Assembly (NCBI RefSeq): GCF_001676705.1
Contig: NZ_CP016170.1
Span: forward strand, 2,294,001 to 2,358,000
DNA length: 64,000 nt
Reading direction: 5' to 3'
DNA from: Bordetella bronchialis
GTDB lineage: Bacteria > Pseudomonadota > Gammaproteobacteria > Burkholderiales > Burkholderiaceae_B
In this document: piece by piece, positions 26,502 through 35,788 of the stretch
How the letters are laid out: each line of letters begins with the position of its first letter
How positions within the stretch are numbered: the first letter of the stretch is position 1
Notes under the pieces: model-generated
Database searches by the model: none
The model's input: the letters and a program-made list of their open reading frames with translations, nothing else
Told to the model about the DNA's origin: nothing
Translations under genes and position numbers: made by a program

Positions 26502-27302
26502 TTGAAACTCAAACACCTGTTCCTGCGCGGCTGCACCGCCGCGCTGCTGCTGGCCGGCGTCGCCCATGTGGCGGCCGCCGACGAACTGGCCGACATCAAG
26601 AAGGCCGGCAAGATCCGCGTGGCCATCGCCATGGGCACGCCCTTGTACAGCTATGTGGACGACAACCTGAAGCCGACCGGCTCGGACGTGGATACGGCCA
26701 CGCTGCTGGCCCACGACCTGGGCGTGAAGCTGGAGATCGTTCAGGTAACCAATGCCGCCCGCGTCCCCACGCTGCAGGCCAGGCGCGCGGACCTGGTCGT
26801 GGCCGACCTGTCGATCACGCCGGAACGTGCCAAGGTGGTGGACTTTTCCATTCCCTACGCGGTGATCTCGCTGATCGTGGGCGCGCCCAAGGACATCAAG
26901 ATCAGCGGATATCCGGACCTGAACGGCAAGACCATCGGCCTGACCCGCGCCACGGTCAACGACAGCATCACGACCGAAATGGCCAAGGGCGCCGACATCA
27001 AGCGCTACGAGGACGACGCCACGCTGATCACGTCCATGGTGACCGGCCAGATCGATATCTTTTCCAGCACGCCGTCGAACCTGTCGGAAATCCAGAAACG
27101 CGCGCCGCAGCGCAATGTGGAGATGAAGTTCGCGCAGAAGGACTTCGACCTGGGTATCGCGCTGCAGCAGGGCCAGCCCGCGCTCAAGGACTGGGTCAAC
27201 AACTGGGTGCGCGAGAACCTGAAGAACGGCAAGCTGAACGCGATCTACAAGAAGTATCACGGCCGCGACCTGCCGGCCCGCATCACCCAAGTGCAGGGTT
27301 GA
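26502..27302 (+). CDS. Polar amino acid-binding periplasmic protein
   Basis: A 266-residue type II receptor (SBP_bac_3). The start is TTG at 26502, preceded by GAGGAG, and opens a signal peptide (FLRGCTAALLLAGVAHVAAA). The mature protein begins DELADIKKAGKIRVAIA and keeps the ligand-contact motif ADLSITPERAKVVDFSIPY (Arg of TPER binds the carboxylate in relatives). It is the last gene of the amino acid importer and is followed by a strong terminator at 27330-27373. The ligand is not determined. Confidence 0.93.
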   Translation: MKLKHLFLRGCTAALLLAGVAHVAAADELADIKKAGKIRVAIAMGTPLYSYVDDNLKPTGSDVDTATLLAHDLGVKLEIVQVTNAARVPTLQARRADLVVADLSITPERAKVVDFSIPYAVISLIVGAPKDIKISGYPDLNGKTIGLTRATVNDSITTEMAKGADIKRYEDDATLITSMVTGQIDIFSSTPSNLSEIQKRAPQRNVEMKFAQKDFDLGIALQQGQPALKDWVNNWVRENLKNGKLNAIYKKYHGRDLPARITQVQG

Positions 27303-27329
27303 TCGAGGGCATCGGGCCCATGGCCCGCC

Positions 27330-27373
27330 ACCGGCGTTGGCGTACAGATCCATGTGCGCCAACGCCGGTTTTT
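27330..27373 (+). terminator. Strong intrinsic terminator after the amino acid ABC operon
   Basis: A perfect 13-bp GC-rich stem (arms 27330-27342 and 27357-27369), extended inwards by further pairs, followed immediately by a run of five T. It sits 28 bp after the receptor stop and just before the convergent LysR gene. Confidence 0.9.
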
Positions 27374-27378
27374 CTTGG

Positions 27379-28308
27379 TCACGCCGGCGGCCATGCCCCG
27401 CCCGGCAGCCGGCCGGCGAAAGCCTGCTGCAGGAAGTCGACGAAGGCGATGACCCGACCGGCATACTGGTGGCGCGGCGGATATACCGCATAGATATCCG
27501 CCGGATACGTGCGATACCTGGGCAGGACCTGGCGCAGGCGTCCGGCCGCGATGTGCCTGGCGACGTCCCACTCGGCCCGCAGGATGATGCCGTGGCCTTC
27601 CAGCGCCCAGTGCACGGCGATCTCGCCGTCGTTGGTGCTCATGTGCACGTTTACCTTGACGGTCAGGGTCTTGCGGCCCTGCCGGAACCGCCATACCCCG
27701 TGCGTTTCGTCGCCGTGCCGGATGTCGATGCAGGCATGCCCGGGCAGGTCGGCCAGCGATTTAGGCTCTCCATGGCGGTCCAGATAGCCGGGAGAGGCGC
27801 ACAGGATGCGGCGGTTGCCCGCGATGGGGCGGGCGATGACCCGCGCATCCGGCGGTTCGCCGAAATGCACGCAGACGTCGTAGGAATCGTCGGTCAAGGG
27901 CGGCGGGGCGACGGTAAGCTGCAGCTGCACGTCCACGCCCGGATAGCGCTTGCGGAATTCCGACAGCAGTGGGGCGACGTGGTTGCGCCCGAAACCCAGC
28001 GTGGCGTTCACGCGCAGCAGGCCCTTGGGAATGCGGCGCGCATTGGACACATGGCGTTCCATGTCGTCGATGTCCGCCATGATGCGCCGCGCGTGCATCA
28101 GGTAGATCTCGCCTTCTTCGGTTAGCTGCATGCGCCGCGTGGTGCGCGTCAGCAGCTGGACCTCCAGCCGGGCTTCCATCTGCGCCAGGCGCTTGGTGAC
28201 GGCCGGCGCGCTCAGGCCCATTTCGCGCGCCGCGGCCGCCAGGCTGGGGCTGCGCGCGACCTGGCTGAAGAAGGCCATTTCCGAAAGCACGGCGGGCGAA
28301 CTCATCAT
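27379..28308 (-). CDS. LysR-family transcriptional regulator
   Basis: A 309-residue LysR regulator with the HTH at about residues 5-65 (EMAFFSQVARSPSLAAAAREMG, SAPAVTKRLAQMEARL, QLLTRTTRRMQLTEEGE) and effector domain starting IPKGLLRVNATLGFGR. It is divergent from a Bug receptor and an enolase-superfamily gene with a 136 bp gap, so it likely controls those two. In that gap CGAAA and TTTCG arms (28318-28322 and 28335-28339) flank 12 bp, of the type seen in LysR binding sites. The start ATG at 28308 gives normal length. Confidence 0.93.
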   Translation of the reverse strand: MMSSPAVLSEMAFFSQVARSPSLAAAAREMGLSAPAVTKRLAQMEARLEVQLLTRTTRRMQLTEEGEIYLMHARRIMADIDDMERHVSNARRIPKGLLRVNATLGFGRNHVAPLLSEFRKRYPGVDVQLQLTVAPPPLTDDSYDVCVHFGEPPDARVIARPIAGNRRILCASPGYLDRHGEPKSLADLPGHACIDIRHGDETHGVWRFRQGRKTLTVKVNVHMSTNDGEIAVHWALEGHGIILRAEWDVARHIAAGRLRQVLPRYRTYPADIYAVYPPRHQYAGRVIAFVDFLQQAFAGRLPGGAWPPA

Positions 28309-28317
28309 TAACTCAAA

Positions 28318-28339
28318 CGAAATAATGGAATAACTTTCG
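28318..28339. promoter_or_regulatory. Possible LysR-type binding site between LysR and Bug receptor genes
   Basis: CGAAA and TTTCG arms separated by 12 AT-rich bases, located within 30 bp of the LysR start in the divergent gap. The length and dyad form suit a LysR T-N11-A-type site, but the arms are short and chance is not excluded. Confidence 0.3.
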
Positions 28340-28444
28340 CGGCGATCCCGCGGATTCTAGCCGCTCTAAAGTCGATGCCTCAAACCATCCATCGCCGCGC
28401 GGGCCCTCCGCGCCAAGGACGATGGCAATAACGAGGAGACCGGC

Positions 28445-29452
28445 ATGTCATTGAAGCGACTCTTACGCGGGACGGCGCGGGCGCTGCGCGTCCTGGCCAT
28501 CATGGGGCTGGCGCTGGCGCCTTTCGGGGCGCGCGCGGATGCCGCCTATCCGGGCGACCGCCCCGTATCCATCGTAGTGCCGTATTCCCCGGGCGGCGCC
28601 ACCGACGCGGTGGCGCGGCTGCTCAGCGTAAAGCTGGCGCAGACCATGGGTGGCACCTTCGTGGTGGAGAACCGGCCCGGCGCCAGTGGCACCATCGCCA
28701 TGTCGGCGGTGGCGCGGGCCCGGCCGGACGGACACATGCTGTTCATGAACGAGATCACGTCCACGGTGGTGAAGGAACTGGTGCCCGGCTTGACCTTCGA
28801 TCCCGTGCAGGCGCTGGAGCCGGCGGTGCTGGTGGCCGAGACGCCCTTCGTGCTGGTGATCAACAGCAACGTGCCGGCGACGAACCTGAAGGAATTCATC
28901 GCCTACGCCCAGTCCCATCCCGGCAAGATTACCTACGGCTCGGGCGGCGTGGGCAGCGGGCCGCACCTGGCGGGCGAATTGTTCCGTCAGCTGACCGGCG
29001 CGGAGATCCTGCACGTGCCGTATCGGGGATCCGGGCCCGCCTTGCAGGACCTGCTGGGTGGGCAGATACAGATGCTGATCACCGCCGCGCCCACTGTCGC
29101 GCCGATGATCAAGGACGGCAGGCTGCGCGCCCTGGCCGTGGCGCGCAACGAAAGGATCCCCGCCTTGCCCCAGGTGCCCACCGCCACCGAGGCCGGCCTG
29201 CCGGGCTTCGAAATCAGCAACTGGTTCGGCCTGGCGGCGCCGGAAGGCACGCCGAAAGGCATCATCGAGGCCATTGCCAAGGGCGTGAACCAGGCCTTGA
29301 AGGATCCGGAGTTTCTTGCCCGCCTGGACGGGGCCGGCGGGGTGCCGCTGGGCGGCACGTCGGCGCAGGCGCGCCAGCGCGTGGGGGCCGAGACGCAACG
29401 CTGGAGCGCCATGCTGCATGCCAGCGGCGGCCCGCGGGCCAGCAAGCAATGA
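28445..29452 (+). CDS. TctC/Bug-family periplasmic solute receptor
   Basis: A 335-residue orphan Bug receptor. GAGGAG precedes ATG 28445, which opens a signal peptide (RVLAIMGLALAPFGARADA). The mature start AAYPGDRPVSIVVPYSPGGATD and the VENRPGASG, ILHVPYRGSGPALQD and QVPTATEAGLPGFE motifs are diagnostic. It is followed 46 bp later by an enolase-superfamily dehydratase gene and is divergent from a LysR gene. The ligand is therefore likely a sugar acid or another hydroxy-carboxylate consumed by the dehydratase. Confidence 0.93.
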   Translation: MSLKRLLRGTARALRVLAIMGLALAPFGARADAAYPGDRPVSIVVPYSPGGATDAVARLLSVKLAQTMGGTFVVENRPGASGTIAMSAVARARPDGHMLFMNEITSTVVKELVPGLTFDPVQALEPAVLVAETPFVLVINSNVPATNLKEFIAYAQSHPGKITYGSGGVGSGPHLAGELFRQLTGAEILHVPYRGSGPALQDLLGGQIQMLITAAPTVAPMIKDGRLRALAVARNERIPALPQVPTATEAGLPGFEISNWFGLAAPEGTPKGIIEAIAKGVNQALKDPEFLARLDGAGGVPLGGTSAQARQRVGAETQRWSAMLHASGGPRASKQ

Positions 29453-29498
29453 CCGCGATGCACCAAGCTTCGATTCCACCATCACACAGAGGACAGTT

Positions 29499-30662
29499 AT
29501 GAAGATCAAGCACGTCCAGCCCCTGCACGTGGGGCAGTTCATGTACGCCCGGGTGGAAACCGATTCCGGCCTGGTCGGTGTCGGCGAGGCCGGGACCTGG
29601 GGCCATATCGAGGCCGCCGGCGCCGCCATCAAGCGCTTCGCCGAGTATCTGGAAGGCAAGCCGGCCTTCGATATCGAGCATCACTGGAACGTGATGCACC
29701 GCTTCAGCTATTTCCAGGGCCTGGCGATCAATGCCGCCATCTCGGCCATCGATATCGCCTTGTGGGATATCAAGGGCCAGGCCCTGGGCGTACCGATCTA
29801 CGAGCTGCTGGGCGGCGCCGTGCGCAAGAAGGCCCGCATCTACGGCCACGTCTACGAAAGCTCCATCGACAAAATCCTGGTGGAGTGCCAGGCCAAGATG
29901 GAGGCCGGCTTCAATGCCTTCGGCCACCTGAATCCCTTCCTGGACGAAGGCAACGACCAGGTGTGGTTCAAGACCCATATCAAGAAGATGCGCGACGCCA
30001 TCGACAACGTCGAGCGCATGCGCGAAGTGGTGGGCGACCGCGTGGACCTGCTGATCGAGCTGCACCGCCGCCTGACGCCGGCCGAGGCGATCACCTTTGT
30101 CGACGCCATCGAGCACACGCACCCGATGTTCGTCGAAGACCCCATCCGGCCAGAGGGCCCGGACGCCATGGCGCGCGTCGCCGACAAGGTGCGCGTGCCC
30201 ATCGCCACCGGCGAGCGCTTTGCCACCCTCTACGAATTCCAGGCGCTGCTGGCGCGCAATGCGGTGGAATTCGCGCGGGTGGACTTGTGCCTGTGCGGCG
30301 GCATTACCGGCGGGCGCAAGGTGGCGGCCATGGCCGAGGCCCATCACGTACAGGTGGTGCCGCACAATCCGCTGTCGCCCATCGGGCTGGCGGCCTGCCT
30401 GCAACTCGCGGCGGCGATTCCCAATTTCGCCATCCAGGAGTACGCCACCGGTTTCGAGGCGGGCATCTTCGAAAGCAGGCCGGAGCACCTGGGCAGCAAC
30501 GTCGTCGACGAAGTGCCGCGGCCGGACCAGGGTTTCGTCGCCATCCCGACCCGGCCGGGCCTGGGCATGAGCCTGTTGCCGGACGCGCAACGCATCCGGC
30601 CGCCGCTGTCCAAGCCCATCAGCATGCGGCCGCACTTCGACGGCTTCGTGGTGGACCAGTAA
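29499..30662 (+). CDS. Enolase-superfamily sugar-acid dehydratase (GalD/ManD-like)
   Basis: A 387-residue mandelate racemase/muconate lactonising-type protein. ATG 29499 follows AGAGGA; the longer frame upstream belongs to the receptor gene's shadow. The barrel holds the metal ligands in LLIELHRRLTP, MFVEDPIRPEG and VPIATGERF, plus the general acid/base region PHNPLSPIGLAA. This matches galactonate/mannonate dehydratases, but the first metal ligand is Glu (IELH) where E. coli DgoD has Asp (DFHGR). It probably dehydrates a sugar acid to a 2-keto-3-deoxy acid. A strong terminator follows at 30766-30811. Confidence 0.88.
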   Translation: MKIKHVQPLHVGQFMYARVETDSGLVGVGEAGTWGHIEAAGAAIKRFAEYLEGKPAFDIEHHWNVMHRFSYFQGLAINAAISAIDIALWDIKGQALGVPIYELLGGAVRKKARIYGHVYESSIDKILVECQAKMEAGFNAFGHLNPFLDEGNDQVWFKTHIKKMRDAIDNVERMREVVGDRVDLLIELHRRLTPAEAITFVDAIEHTHPMFVEDPIRPEGPDAMARVADKVRVPIATGERFATLYEFQALLARNAVEFARVDLCLCGGITGGRKVAAMAEAHHVQVVPHNPLSPIGLAACLQLAAAIPNFAIQEYATGFEAGIFESRPEHLGSNVVDEVPRPDQGFVAIPTRPGLGMSLLPDAQRIRPPLSKPISMRPHFDGFVVDQ

Positions 30663-30765
30663 AGCCGGCAAGCAGGGCGGGGCCGCGCGGCGTTCGTCGG
30701 GTCGATGAACGCCGACGCCGGCCCCTTCCCGTTCGCGGCACACCCGCGTGCAACGTGCCGGGCGA

Positions 30766-30811
30766 CCGGCGCGCACGGGCAGGCATCGCCTGTACGTGCG
30801 CGCCGGTTTTT
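30766..30811 (+). terminator. Strong intrinsic terminator after the dehydratase gene
   Basis: Two 19-base arms (30766-30784 and 30788-30806) pair with only two mismatches around a 3-base loop, followed by five T. It ends the Bug receptor/dehydratase transcript within the 275 bp gap before the EamA gene. I see nothing else in that gap. Confidence 0.88.
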
Positions 30812-30937
30812 CGTTATGCTGGGCGGTTTTGGGCCGCCACGCGCGGCGCTTCGGACCGCCACCCGAAGGCCCGGCTTTTGCCGGGAATGCGGTAGTGGGG
30901 CGGCGCTCGCGCAAACAGAAACCGGAAAGGAGCCGCA

Positions 30938-31840
30938 GTGCCTGCGATAACGGGATCGGGGATGGGATCGGGCAGTGCCGCCAGGGCCACCAGCTTTGGC
31001 GTGGTCGCGATACTGCTGTGGGCCGCGCTGGCCTTGCTGACCGTGCGGGCGGGCGGCCTGCCGCCATTCCAGCTGCTGACGCTGAGTTTCGGCGTGGCCT
31101 TCGTGGGCGGCGTTTGCGTGCTGTTGCCGCGCGGCCGCGCCGCGCTGGCCGAGATGCGCCAGCCGCTGCGGCCCTGGCTGTTGAGCGTGGGCGGCATCTT
31201 CTGCTACCACGCGCTGTATTTCTACGCGCTGTCGCACGCGCCGGCCGCGCAGGCCAGCCTGATCGCCTATTTGTGGCCGCTGTTCATCGTGCTGTTTTCG
31301 GCCATGGCGCCGGGCGGGCGCCTGTATGCCCGCCACGTGCTGGGCGCGGTGCTGGGCCTGGCCGGGACCGCCTTGATCGCCATGGACCGTCCCGGCGGCG
31401 ACGACGCGGCCTGGCCGGTGGCCGGCATCGCCGCCGCCTTCGGCTGCGCGCTGATCTGGTCGGGATACTCGGTGCTGAACCGCCGGTACGCCAACGCGCC
31501 CAGCAGCATGATGGTGGGCGTATGCGGCCTGGTCGCGCTGGGTGGCGCGGCGTGCCACGCCATGCTGGAAACGACCGTGCCGGTCAGCGGCGCACAGTGG
31601 GGCGCCATCGTGCTGCTGGGCCTGGGGCCCACCGGACTGGCTTTCCTGGCGTGGGACTACGCCACCAAGCACGGCCATCTGGCCTTGCTGGGACCGTTGT
31701 CGTATCTTGCTCCGCTGTTGTCGACGCTGCTGCTGGTCGTGACCGGGGAAACCCCCGCCAGCCTGACGCTGCTGGCGGCCGCGCTGCTGATCATCGGCGG
31801 CTCGGTGGTGGCGACCTTCGCGCGCCGCCGGCGCGATTGA
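30938..31840 (+). CDS. EamA/DMT-family transporter
   Basis: A 300-residue membrane protein with ten predicted hydrophobic segments in two five-segment repeats, as in drug/metabolite transporters (EamA). Features include VAILLWAALALLTVRAGGLP, GIFCYHALYFYALSHAPAAQASLI and LGPTGLAFLAWDYATKHGHLALL in the second half. The last segment ends in a basic tail ARRRR. Members export amino acids or other metabolites. It is transcribed alone after a terminator; the aldo/keto reductase gene is convergent. Confidence 0.92.
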   Translation: MPAITGSGMGSGSAARATSFGVVAILLWAALALLTVRAGGLPPFQLLTLSFGVAFVGGVCVLLPRGRAALAEMRQPLRPWLLSVGGIFCYHALYFYALSHAPAAQASLIAYLWPLFIVLFSAMAPGGRLYARHVLGAVLGLAGTALIAMDRPGGDDAAWPVAGIAAAFGCALIWSGYSVLNRRYANAPSSMMVGVCGLVALGGAACHAMLETTVPVSGAQWGAIVLLGLGPTGLAFLAWDYATKHGHLALLGPLSYLAPLLSTLLLVVTGETPASLTLLAAALLIIGGSVVATFARRRRD

Positions 31841-31921
31841 CGGCGGGGAGCGCGACGCACCAGGCGGTGCGGACCCGGCCGCGATGCAGGCTGGAGCGCG
31901 ACGCCTATCGTCCAACCGGCG

Positions 31922-32764
31922 TCAAAGCATTTCCAGCGGCCGCCGCCGCTTGGGCGGGGGAAACGCCTGGTCCAGCTCGGCCAGGTCCCGGTCGTCCAGG
32001 CGCACGTCCAGGCAGGCCAGGTTCTGCCGCAAGTGGTCCGGTGAGGCGGTCTTGGGAATCGCGATGACGCCCGGCTGGCGCAGCACCCAGGCCAGCGCCA
32101 CCGCCGCCGGCGCGATCCCGTGGCGTTCGCCGATCTGCTTCAGCGTGGGGTCGTGCAGCAGGCGGCCCTGTTCGATGGGCGAGTAGGCCATGATGGGAAT
32201 GCCGCGTTCCTGGCACCAGGGCAGCAGGTCGAATTCGATGCCGCGGCGGCCCAGGTTGTACAGTACCTGATCGGTCTGCACGCGGTCGCCATGGGGCAGG
32301 CCGGCCACTTCCTGCATTTCCTTCGCGTCCAGGTTGCTGACGCCCCAGCGGGCGATCTTGCCTTGGTCGACCAGTTGTTCGAAGGCCTCGATGGTGTCGG
32401 CCAGGGGATGCGGCCCGCGCCAATGCAGCAGGTACAGGTCGATGCGGTCCACGCCCAGGCGGCGCAGGCTGGCTTCGCAGGCGCGCGCCACGCCGCGCCG
32501 CGACGCGTTGCCCGGCAGGACCTTGCTGACCAGGAATACCCGGTCGCGCCGGCCCTGGATGGCGCGGCCGACGATTTCTTCCGCAGTGCCGTTGGCGTAC
32601 ATCTCGGCCGTGTCGACCAGGGTCAGGCCGGCGTCTATGCCGGCCTGCAGGGCGCGGACTTCCGCCGCGGCGCGATGCGGGGACTCGCCCATGAACCAGG
32701 TCCCCTGGCCCAGGGCGGGAACGGTATGTCCATCGGGGAAGGTGACGGTCCGCTCGTTCGACAT
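31922..32764 (-). CDS. Aldo/keto reductase
   Basis: A 280-residue NADPH-dependent oxidoreductase with the TIM barrel pattern: GQGTWFMGES at the start, catalytic Asp/Tyr in LVDTAEMYANG, Lys in VFLVSKVLPG, His in YLLHWRGP. The cofactor-binding loop IPKTASPDHLRQN is near the end. This is the YeaE/YajO-like small AKR group. It reduces aldehydes or ketones of unknown identity. The gene follows no clear partner; the upstream I78-like lipoprotein is on the same strand but separate. Confidence 0.93.
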   Translation of the reverse strand: MSNERTVTFPDGHTVPALGQGTWFMGESPHRAAAEVRALQAGIDAGLTLVDTAEMYANGTAEEIVGRAIQGRRDRVFLVSKVLPGNASRRGVARACEASLRRLGVDRIDLYLLHWRGPHPLADTIEAFEQLVDQGKIARWGVSNLDAKEMQEVAGLPHGDRVQTDQVLYNLGRRGIEFDLLPWCQERGIPIMAYSPIEQGRLLHDPTLKQIGERHGIAPAAVALAWVLRQPGVIAIPKTASPDHLRQNLACLDVRLDDRDLAELDQAFPPPKRRRPLEML

Positions 32765-32801
32765 GGCTGGCTCCTTCCTGGACCGCCGCGGCAGGCCGCG
32801 A

Positions 32802-33215
32802 TCAGCCGCAGCGCAGTGCGGTCAGCGCGCCTTGCTCGTCCAGGATCAGGTTGATGCGCTGGGGGTCGTATTCCATGGTCATGACTTCGCCGGGCTTGAG
32901 CACCCGCGTCTTGCTGGAGGAGGACGCCTGCCGGATCTGCGCTTCGACCGAGCTGGTGAGCTTGGTGCCGATCATCTTCTGCACGGGCTGGGCGTCGCAT
33001 CCCTGGCCGCCGGAGAAATAGGGGCTGTAGCCTGTTCCACCGTATCCCCCGCCGTCCGCCGAACCGGTGCCGCCGGTGCCGGCGGAACTGTCCGTGGAAC
33101 CGTAGGGCGTGGAGGATGTGGTGCCATCCGCGTCGGCCGATGACGACTGGCGGCCGGTATTGGCGCACGCCGCCAGACTGGCGACGAGAACGAGCGGGAT
33201 GAGCTTGCGAATCAT
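32802..33215 (-). CDS. Lipoprotein with I78 peptidase-inhibitor-like domain
   Basis: A 137-residue lipoprotein. ATG 33215 starts MIRKLIPLVLVASLAACAN with the lipobox LAAC. A Ser/Gly/Thr-rich linker of about 40 residues follows, with little conserved sequence. The C-terminal ~65 residues match the I78 inhibitor family: CDAQPVQKMIGTKLT, then TRVLKPGEVMTMEYDPQRIN and a closing TALRCG with the second cysteine. I78 proteins inhibit serine proteases such as elastase and subtilisin in the periplasm. The family match is by pattern; the linker is unusually long. Confidence 0.75.
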   Translation of the reverse strand: MIRKLIPLVLVASLAACANTGRQSSSADADGTTSSTPYGSTDSSAGTGGTGSADGGGYGGTGYSPYFSGGQGCDAQPVQKMIGTKLTSSVEAQIRQASSSSKTRVLKPGEVMTMEYDPQRINLILDEQGALTALRCG

Positions 33216-33280
33216 GCGTACCCCTATAAAACTGCGTTGATATTGCGTGGGAAAACGTCCTTGCGGGAAGGACGCATACA

Positions 33281-34744
33281 TCATAGTTCAGTGCGAACGC
33301 CTTGCGGCCGCGGCGATGGAGGATCCGGTTCAACACCCAGCGGCGTGGCGACCTCTTCCAGGGGCTTGCGCTCGGCGTCCACGCCGTGGCGCAGGGCCAG
33401 CAGGCCGGCGGCGATGACCAGCGCCGCCGCGAAGGCGTAGCCCGTCCCGACCGCTTCGCGGCTGCCGCTTTCGATCAGCGCGCCGAACAGCACCGGCCCG
33501 GCGAAGCCGCCCGCGCCGGTGCCCAGGGCATAGAAAACGGAGATCGCCAGGGCCCGCGTTTCCAGCGGGAAGACCTCGCTCACGGTCAGGTAGGCGGAAC
33601 TGGCGGCCGCCGAGGCCAGGAAAAACACCGCGGACCAGCACAGGGCCTGGCTGCGGGCGTCCAGCAGGCCGGCCACGAAGGCCCAGCCGGTCAAGGCGAG
33701 CGCCACCCCGGCCGACACATAGGTCAGGGCGATCATGCGGCGGCGGCCCACGCGGTCGAAAAGCGGTCCCAGCAACAGCGGTCCCAGCACATTGCCCAGC
33801 GCGAAGGGGAATATATAGAGCGCCACCTGGCCTTCGGGCACGTTCATGAAGCGCGTCAGGACCAGCGAATAGGTGAAAAAGATGGCGTTATAGAAAAAGG
33901 CCTGCGAAATCATCATCGCCAGCGCCACCACGCTGCGCCGCCGGTAGCGCCGCAGCAGTACGTCCCCGACCTGCCGCAGCGTCGGCGCCGCTTGCCGGGT
34001 AAAGGTCACGCTGCCTTCCACGGGGGCCAGGGCCGTCCCGCCGGCGGCGACTTCCGCCTCGATGCTTTCGATGATGCGCCGCGCCTCCGCCTCGCGGCCG
34101 TGCGACAGCAGCCAGCGCGGGCTTTCCGGCACGTGGCGGCGCACCACCAGGATAGCCAGGGCCAGCACCGCGCCCAGGGCGAAGCCGGCGCGCCAGCCGT
34201 ATTCCGGACCGAGCACGCGCGCGTCCAGCAGCACCAGGCTCAAGCCCGCCCCGAGCGCGGCGCCCACCCAGAAACTGCCGTTGATCGCCAGGCTGACGCG
34301 GCCCCGGACCCGGGCCGGAATCAGCTCGTCGATGGCGGAATTGATGGCGGCGTATTCGCCTCCTATGCCCAGCCCCGTGGCAAAGCGGCAAATCGCGAAG
34401 AAAGCGAAATCGGTGGAAAAGGCCGTGACCAGGGTGGCGACCATATACAGGGCCAGCGTCAGCAGGAACAGCCGCTTGCGGCCGAGCCGGTCGGCCAGGC
34501 GCCCGAACACCAGGGCGCCCACCACCGCGCCGGCGATATACAGCGACCCCGACCAGCCCACCTGCACGGCGTCCAGCGCCAGGGTGTCCGGCCGTTCGAG
34601 GATGCTGCCCAGCGAGCCCACCAGAGTGACTTCCAGCCCGTCCAGGATCCAGGCCGTGCCCAGCGACAGGACGACGCGCGTATGCCAGGGGGACCAGGGC
34701 AGGCGGTCCAGCCGGGCGGGGATATCGCTCTGGATGATGCGCAT
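33281..34744 (-). CDS. Major facilitator superfamily transporter (metabolite:H+ symporter/sugar porter-like)
   Basis: A 487-residue, 12-helix MFS protein. It has the loop motif GRLADRLGRKRLF between helices 2 and 3 and a matching one in the second half (DRVGRRRMI). ATG 34744 (MRIIQSDIPARLD) is chosen since the earlier part of the frame lacks membrane character. The pattern resembles carboxylate or aromatic acid symporters (AAHS/sugar porter groups). It is divergent from a LysR gene with a 129 bp gap, so it is probably regulated by it. Confidence 0.9.
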   Translation of the reverse strand: MRIIQSDIPARLDRLPWSPWHTRVVLSLGTAWILDGLEVTLVGSLGSILERPDTLALDAVQVGWSGSLYIAGAVVGALVFGRLADRLGRKRLFLLTLALYMVATLVTAFSTDFAFFAICRFATGLGIGGEYAAINSAIDELIPARVRGRVSLAINGSFWVGAALGAGLSLVLLDARVLGPEYGWRAGFALGAVLALAILVVRRHVPESPRWLLSHGREAEARRIIESIEAEVAAGGTALAPVEGSVTFTRQAAPTLRQVGDVLLRRYRRRSVVALAMMISQAFFYNAIFFTYSLVLTRFMNVPEGQVALYIFPFALGNVLGPLLLGPLFDRVGRRRMIALTYVSAGVALALTGWAFVAGLLDARSQALCWSAVFFLASAAASSAYLTVSEVFPLETRALAISVFYALGTGAGGFAGPVLFGALIESGSREAVGTGYAFAAALVIAAGLLALRHGVDAERKPLEEVATPLGVEPDPPSPRPQGVRTEL

Positions 34745-34873
34745 GAACCGGAAGGGAAAAGGGTGACTGATTCTCCCCGCCAGTGTGAACGCGGGAAGCG
34801 CCGCGCGACGTGTCAAAATCCTTATGACGGATACCAATGGAGACACGCGGCGGCCCCGCGGCGCAGACGCCCG

Positions 34874-35788
34874 ATGCTGGACCTGAATGAGTTTCTGACC
34901 TTTTCAGTCATCGCCGAGGAAAAAAGCTTTTCCCGCGCGGCGGAAAAACTCGGCATTTCCAAGGCGCTGGCCAGCAAGCATGTGGCCGACCTGGAACATG
35001 CGCTGGGGGTCAAGCTGTTGCACCGCACCACGCGCAAGATCGGTTTGACCACTGCGGGCGCCGTGTTCTACGAGCGCTGCCGCCAGCTGGTGGCGCATGC
35101 CGAGGACGCCCGCCATGAGATCGAGCAGTTCCGCAGCTCGCCCGGCGGCTTGATACGCGTGAGCTCGGCCATGGCCTTTGGCCGCCGTCACCTGGTACCC
35201 GCCATTACGCGCTTCCTGGAACAGTACCCGGACGTCTCCATCGACCTGGACTTGAGCCAGCAGTTTCCCGACCTGATCACCGCCGGGGCCGACGTCGTCA
35301 TCCGGCAGGCCGACGAACCCCTGCTGATCTCCCTGGTGGCGCGGCGCCTGGCGCCGGTGCGCTGGGTGGCATGCGCCAGCCCGCAATACCTGGCGCGGCA
35401 TCCGGCGCCGCGCACGCCGGCCGAGCTGGCCGCCCACAACTGCCTGGTGTACTTCGTCAACGGCAAGGGCGAGTGGTCGTTCAGCGATGGGAATGGACTG
35501 CATGCCGTGCGGCCCAAGGGCAACTTCAAGGCCAATAGCGCCGATGCGGTGCTGCATGCCGCCCTGGGTCACCTGGGCATAGGCGTGGTGCCCACCTTTG
35601 CGGCGGGCGACGCCTTGCGCAGCGGCCAGCTGGTACGCGTATTGCCGGAATATCGCCTGCCCGAACGTGGCCTGTATGCCGCCTATCTGCCCAACCCGAC
35701 CATGGCGCGCAGCACGCGGCTGTTCGTCGGCTTCCTGGGCGATTACTTCGGCGACCAGCCTTATTGGGACGACGGGCTGGCGCCCTGA
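34874..35788 (+). CDS. LysR-family transcriptional regulator
   Basis: A 304-residue LysR protein. Its HTH region (LNEFLTFSVIAEEKSFSRAAEKLG, SKALASKHVADLEHALG) is followed by HRTTRKIGLTTAGAVFYE and the effector domain starting SSPGGLIRVSSAMAFGR. It is divergent from the MFS gene and 129 bp upstream of the convergent-side hydrolase gene, so either may be its target. The start at ATG 34874 gives a normal length; the longer frame upstream is antisense to the MFS gene. Confidence 0.93.
   Translation: MLDLNEFLTFSVIAEEKSFSRAAEKLGISKALASKHVADLEHALGVKLLHRTTRKIGLTTAGAVFYERCRQLVAHAEDARHEIEQFRSSPGGLIRVSSAMAFGRRHLVPAITRFLEQYPDVSIDLDLSQQFPDLITAGADVVIRQADEPLLISLVARRLAPVRWVACASPQYLARHPAPRTPAELAAHNCLVYFVNGKGEWSFSDGNGLHAVRPKGNFKANSADAVLHAALGHLGIGVVPTFAAGDALRSGQLVRVLPEYRLPERGLYAAYLPNPTMARSTRLFVGFLGDYFGDQPYWDDGLAP

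Noticed and set aside
33302..34873. A long open frame extending the LysR gene (34874) upstream by more than 500 codons
   Set aside because: The upstream part is antisense to the MFS gene and has low-complexity composition; the LysR homology begins at the ATG at 34874.
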